The notes under the pieces are model-generated. The model worked only from the letters and a program-made list of their open reading frames with translations. It had not been told where the DNA came from and did no database searches. The translations under genes and the position numbers were made by a program. 38,281 nt of DNA, taken from NCBI GenBank assembly GCA_029256325.1, contig JAQSYD010000016.1, positions 1 to 38,281 on the forward strand, read 5' to 3'. This DNA is from Clostridia bacterium. GTDB lineage: Bacteria > Bacillota > Clostridia > Lutisporales > Lutisporaceae. Numbering within the stretch: position 1 is the stretch's first letter; the number at the start of each line of letters is the position of its first letter. Positions 38,103 to 38,281 of the stretch are shown one piece after another.

Positions 38103-38281
38103 ATGCTAGCTATTTTACCAATTATTGTTCTATTTATTTTATTTTTTCTAAACATACCAATAGCATTTTCTTTAATGGGTGCTGCGCTATTTTATTTTGT
38201 ATTCATTAATACCTCAATGCCTATGGAAATGGTAATTCAGCAGTTTGTTACTTCAATAGAATCATTCCCATATTTAGCAGT
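38103..38281 (+). CDS. dctM: TRAP transporter large permease (DctM family), N-terminal part
   Basis: The frame opens at ATG 38103 and continues past the end of the window; 59 full codons are seen. It starts MLAILPIIVLFILFFLNIPI and AFSLMGAALFYF, the usual hydrophobic N-terminus of DctM, and follows DctQ by three bases after a G-rich ribosome site within the DctQ end. Confidence 0.9.
   Translation, partial: MLAILPIIVLFILFFLNIPIAFSLMGAALFYFVFINTSMPMEMVIQQFVTSIESFPYLA

Overview
The window reads as a chromosomal segment of a low-GC anaerobic Firmicute, probably class Clostridia. Reasons: AT-rich spacers, strong AGGAGG-type ribosome sites, many T-tailed hairpins, a c-di-GMP-I riboswitch ahead of a Cu-amine-oxidase-N-like wall protein, and sigma-54 control of a catabolic operon. 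The species cannot be told. Every gene I accept is on the + strand. The first (NAD-isocitrate dehydrogenase) and last (TRAP large permease) genes run off the window.

Layout. (1) 1-1887: end of NAD-dependent isocitrate dehydrogenase, then citrate synthase and a terminator. (2) 2632-14835, 'region A': two tandem, about 91% identical GntR/FCD regulators, then a long operon of a TIM-barrel isomerase, split transketolase, a second TIM-barrel protein, a D-2-hydroxyacid dehydrogenase, a tripartite tricarboxylate-type (TTT) transporter (TctB-TctA-TctC), a divergent PdxA2-like dehydrogenase, a third TIM-barrel protein and an Asp/Glu-racemase-fold protein. (3) 15437-26365, 'region B': a PrpR-type sigma-54 activator, its probable upstream binding sites, a near-consensus -24/-12 promoter, then a four-carbon acid sugar kinase, Fe-alcohol dehydrogenase, PdxA2, DapA-like aldolase, D-2-hydroxyacid dehydrogenase and a second TTT transporter, closed by a strong terminator. 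(4) 26755-30033: four overlapping genes for a radical SAM protein, a membrane protein, an ATC-hydrolase-like protein and an Fe-S flavoprotein of GMC type. (5) 30680-31819: riboswitch-controlled secreted protein. (6) 32087-34546: DUF2975 membrane protein, Cro-like HTH and a large DUF4153/DUF4173-type membrane protein. (7) 34719-35651: RarD-like EamA permease. (8) 36303-end: TRAP transporter DctP-DctQ-DctM.

Function. Regions A and B look like two separately controlled uptake-and-degradation modules for small polyhydroxy acids. Region B fits the known D-threonate/D-erythronate route (kinase, then oxidative decarboxylation by PdxA2 to dihydroxyacetone phosphate), with extra aldolase and dehydrogenase steps. 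Region A has no kinase, an altered PdxA active-site motif and split transketolase, and I cannot assign its substrate.

Most unexpected signal. Five degenerate fragments resembling tmRNA (ssrA) lie at the borders between modules: about 1970-2046, 14955-15106, 26425-26580, 30081-30154 and 35658-35759. They overlap one another in sequence and together cover the tag end (a readable NCALAA-stop), a pseudoknot-like stem with a compensatory change, and the 3' T-arm. They may be scars of successive island insertions at ssrA or a dispersed ssrA-derived repeat. No intact ssrA is in the window.
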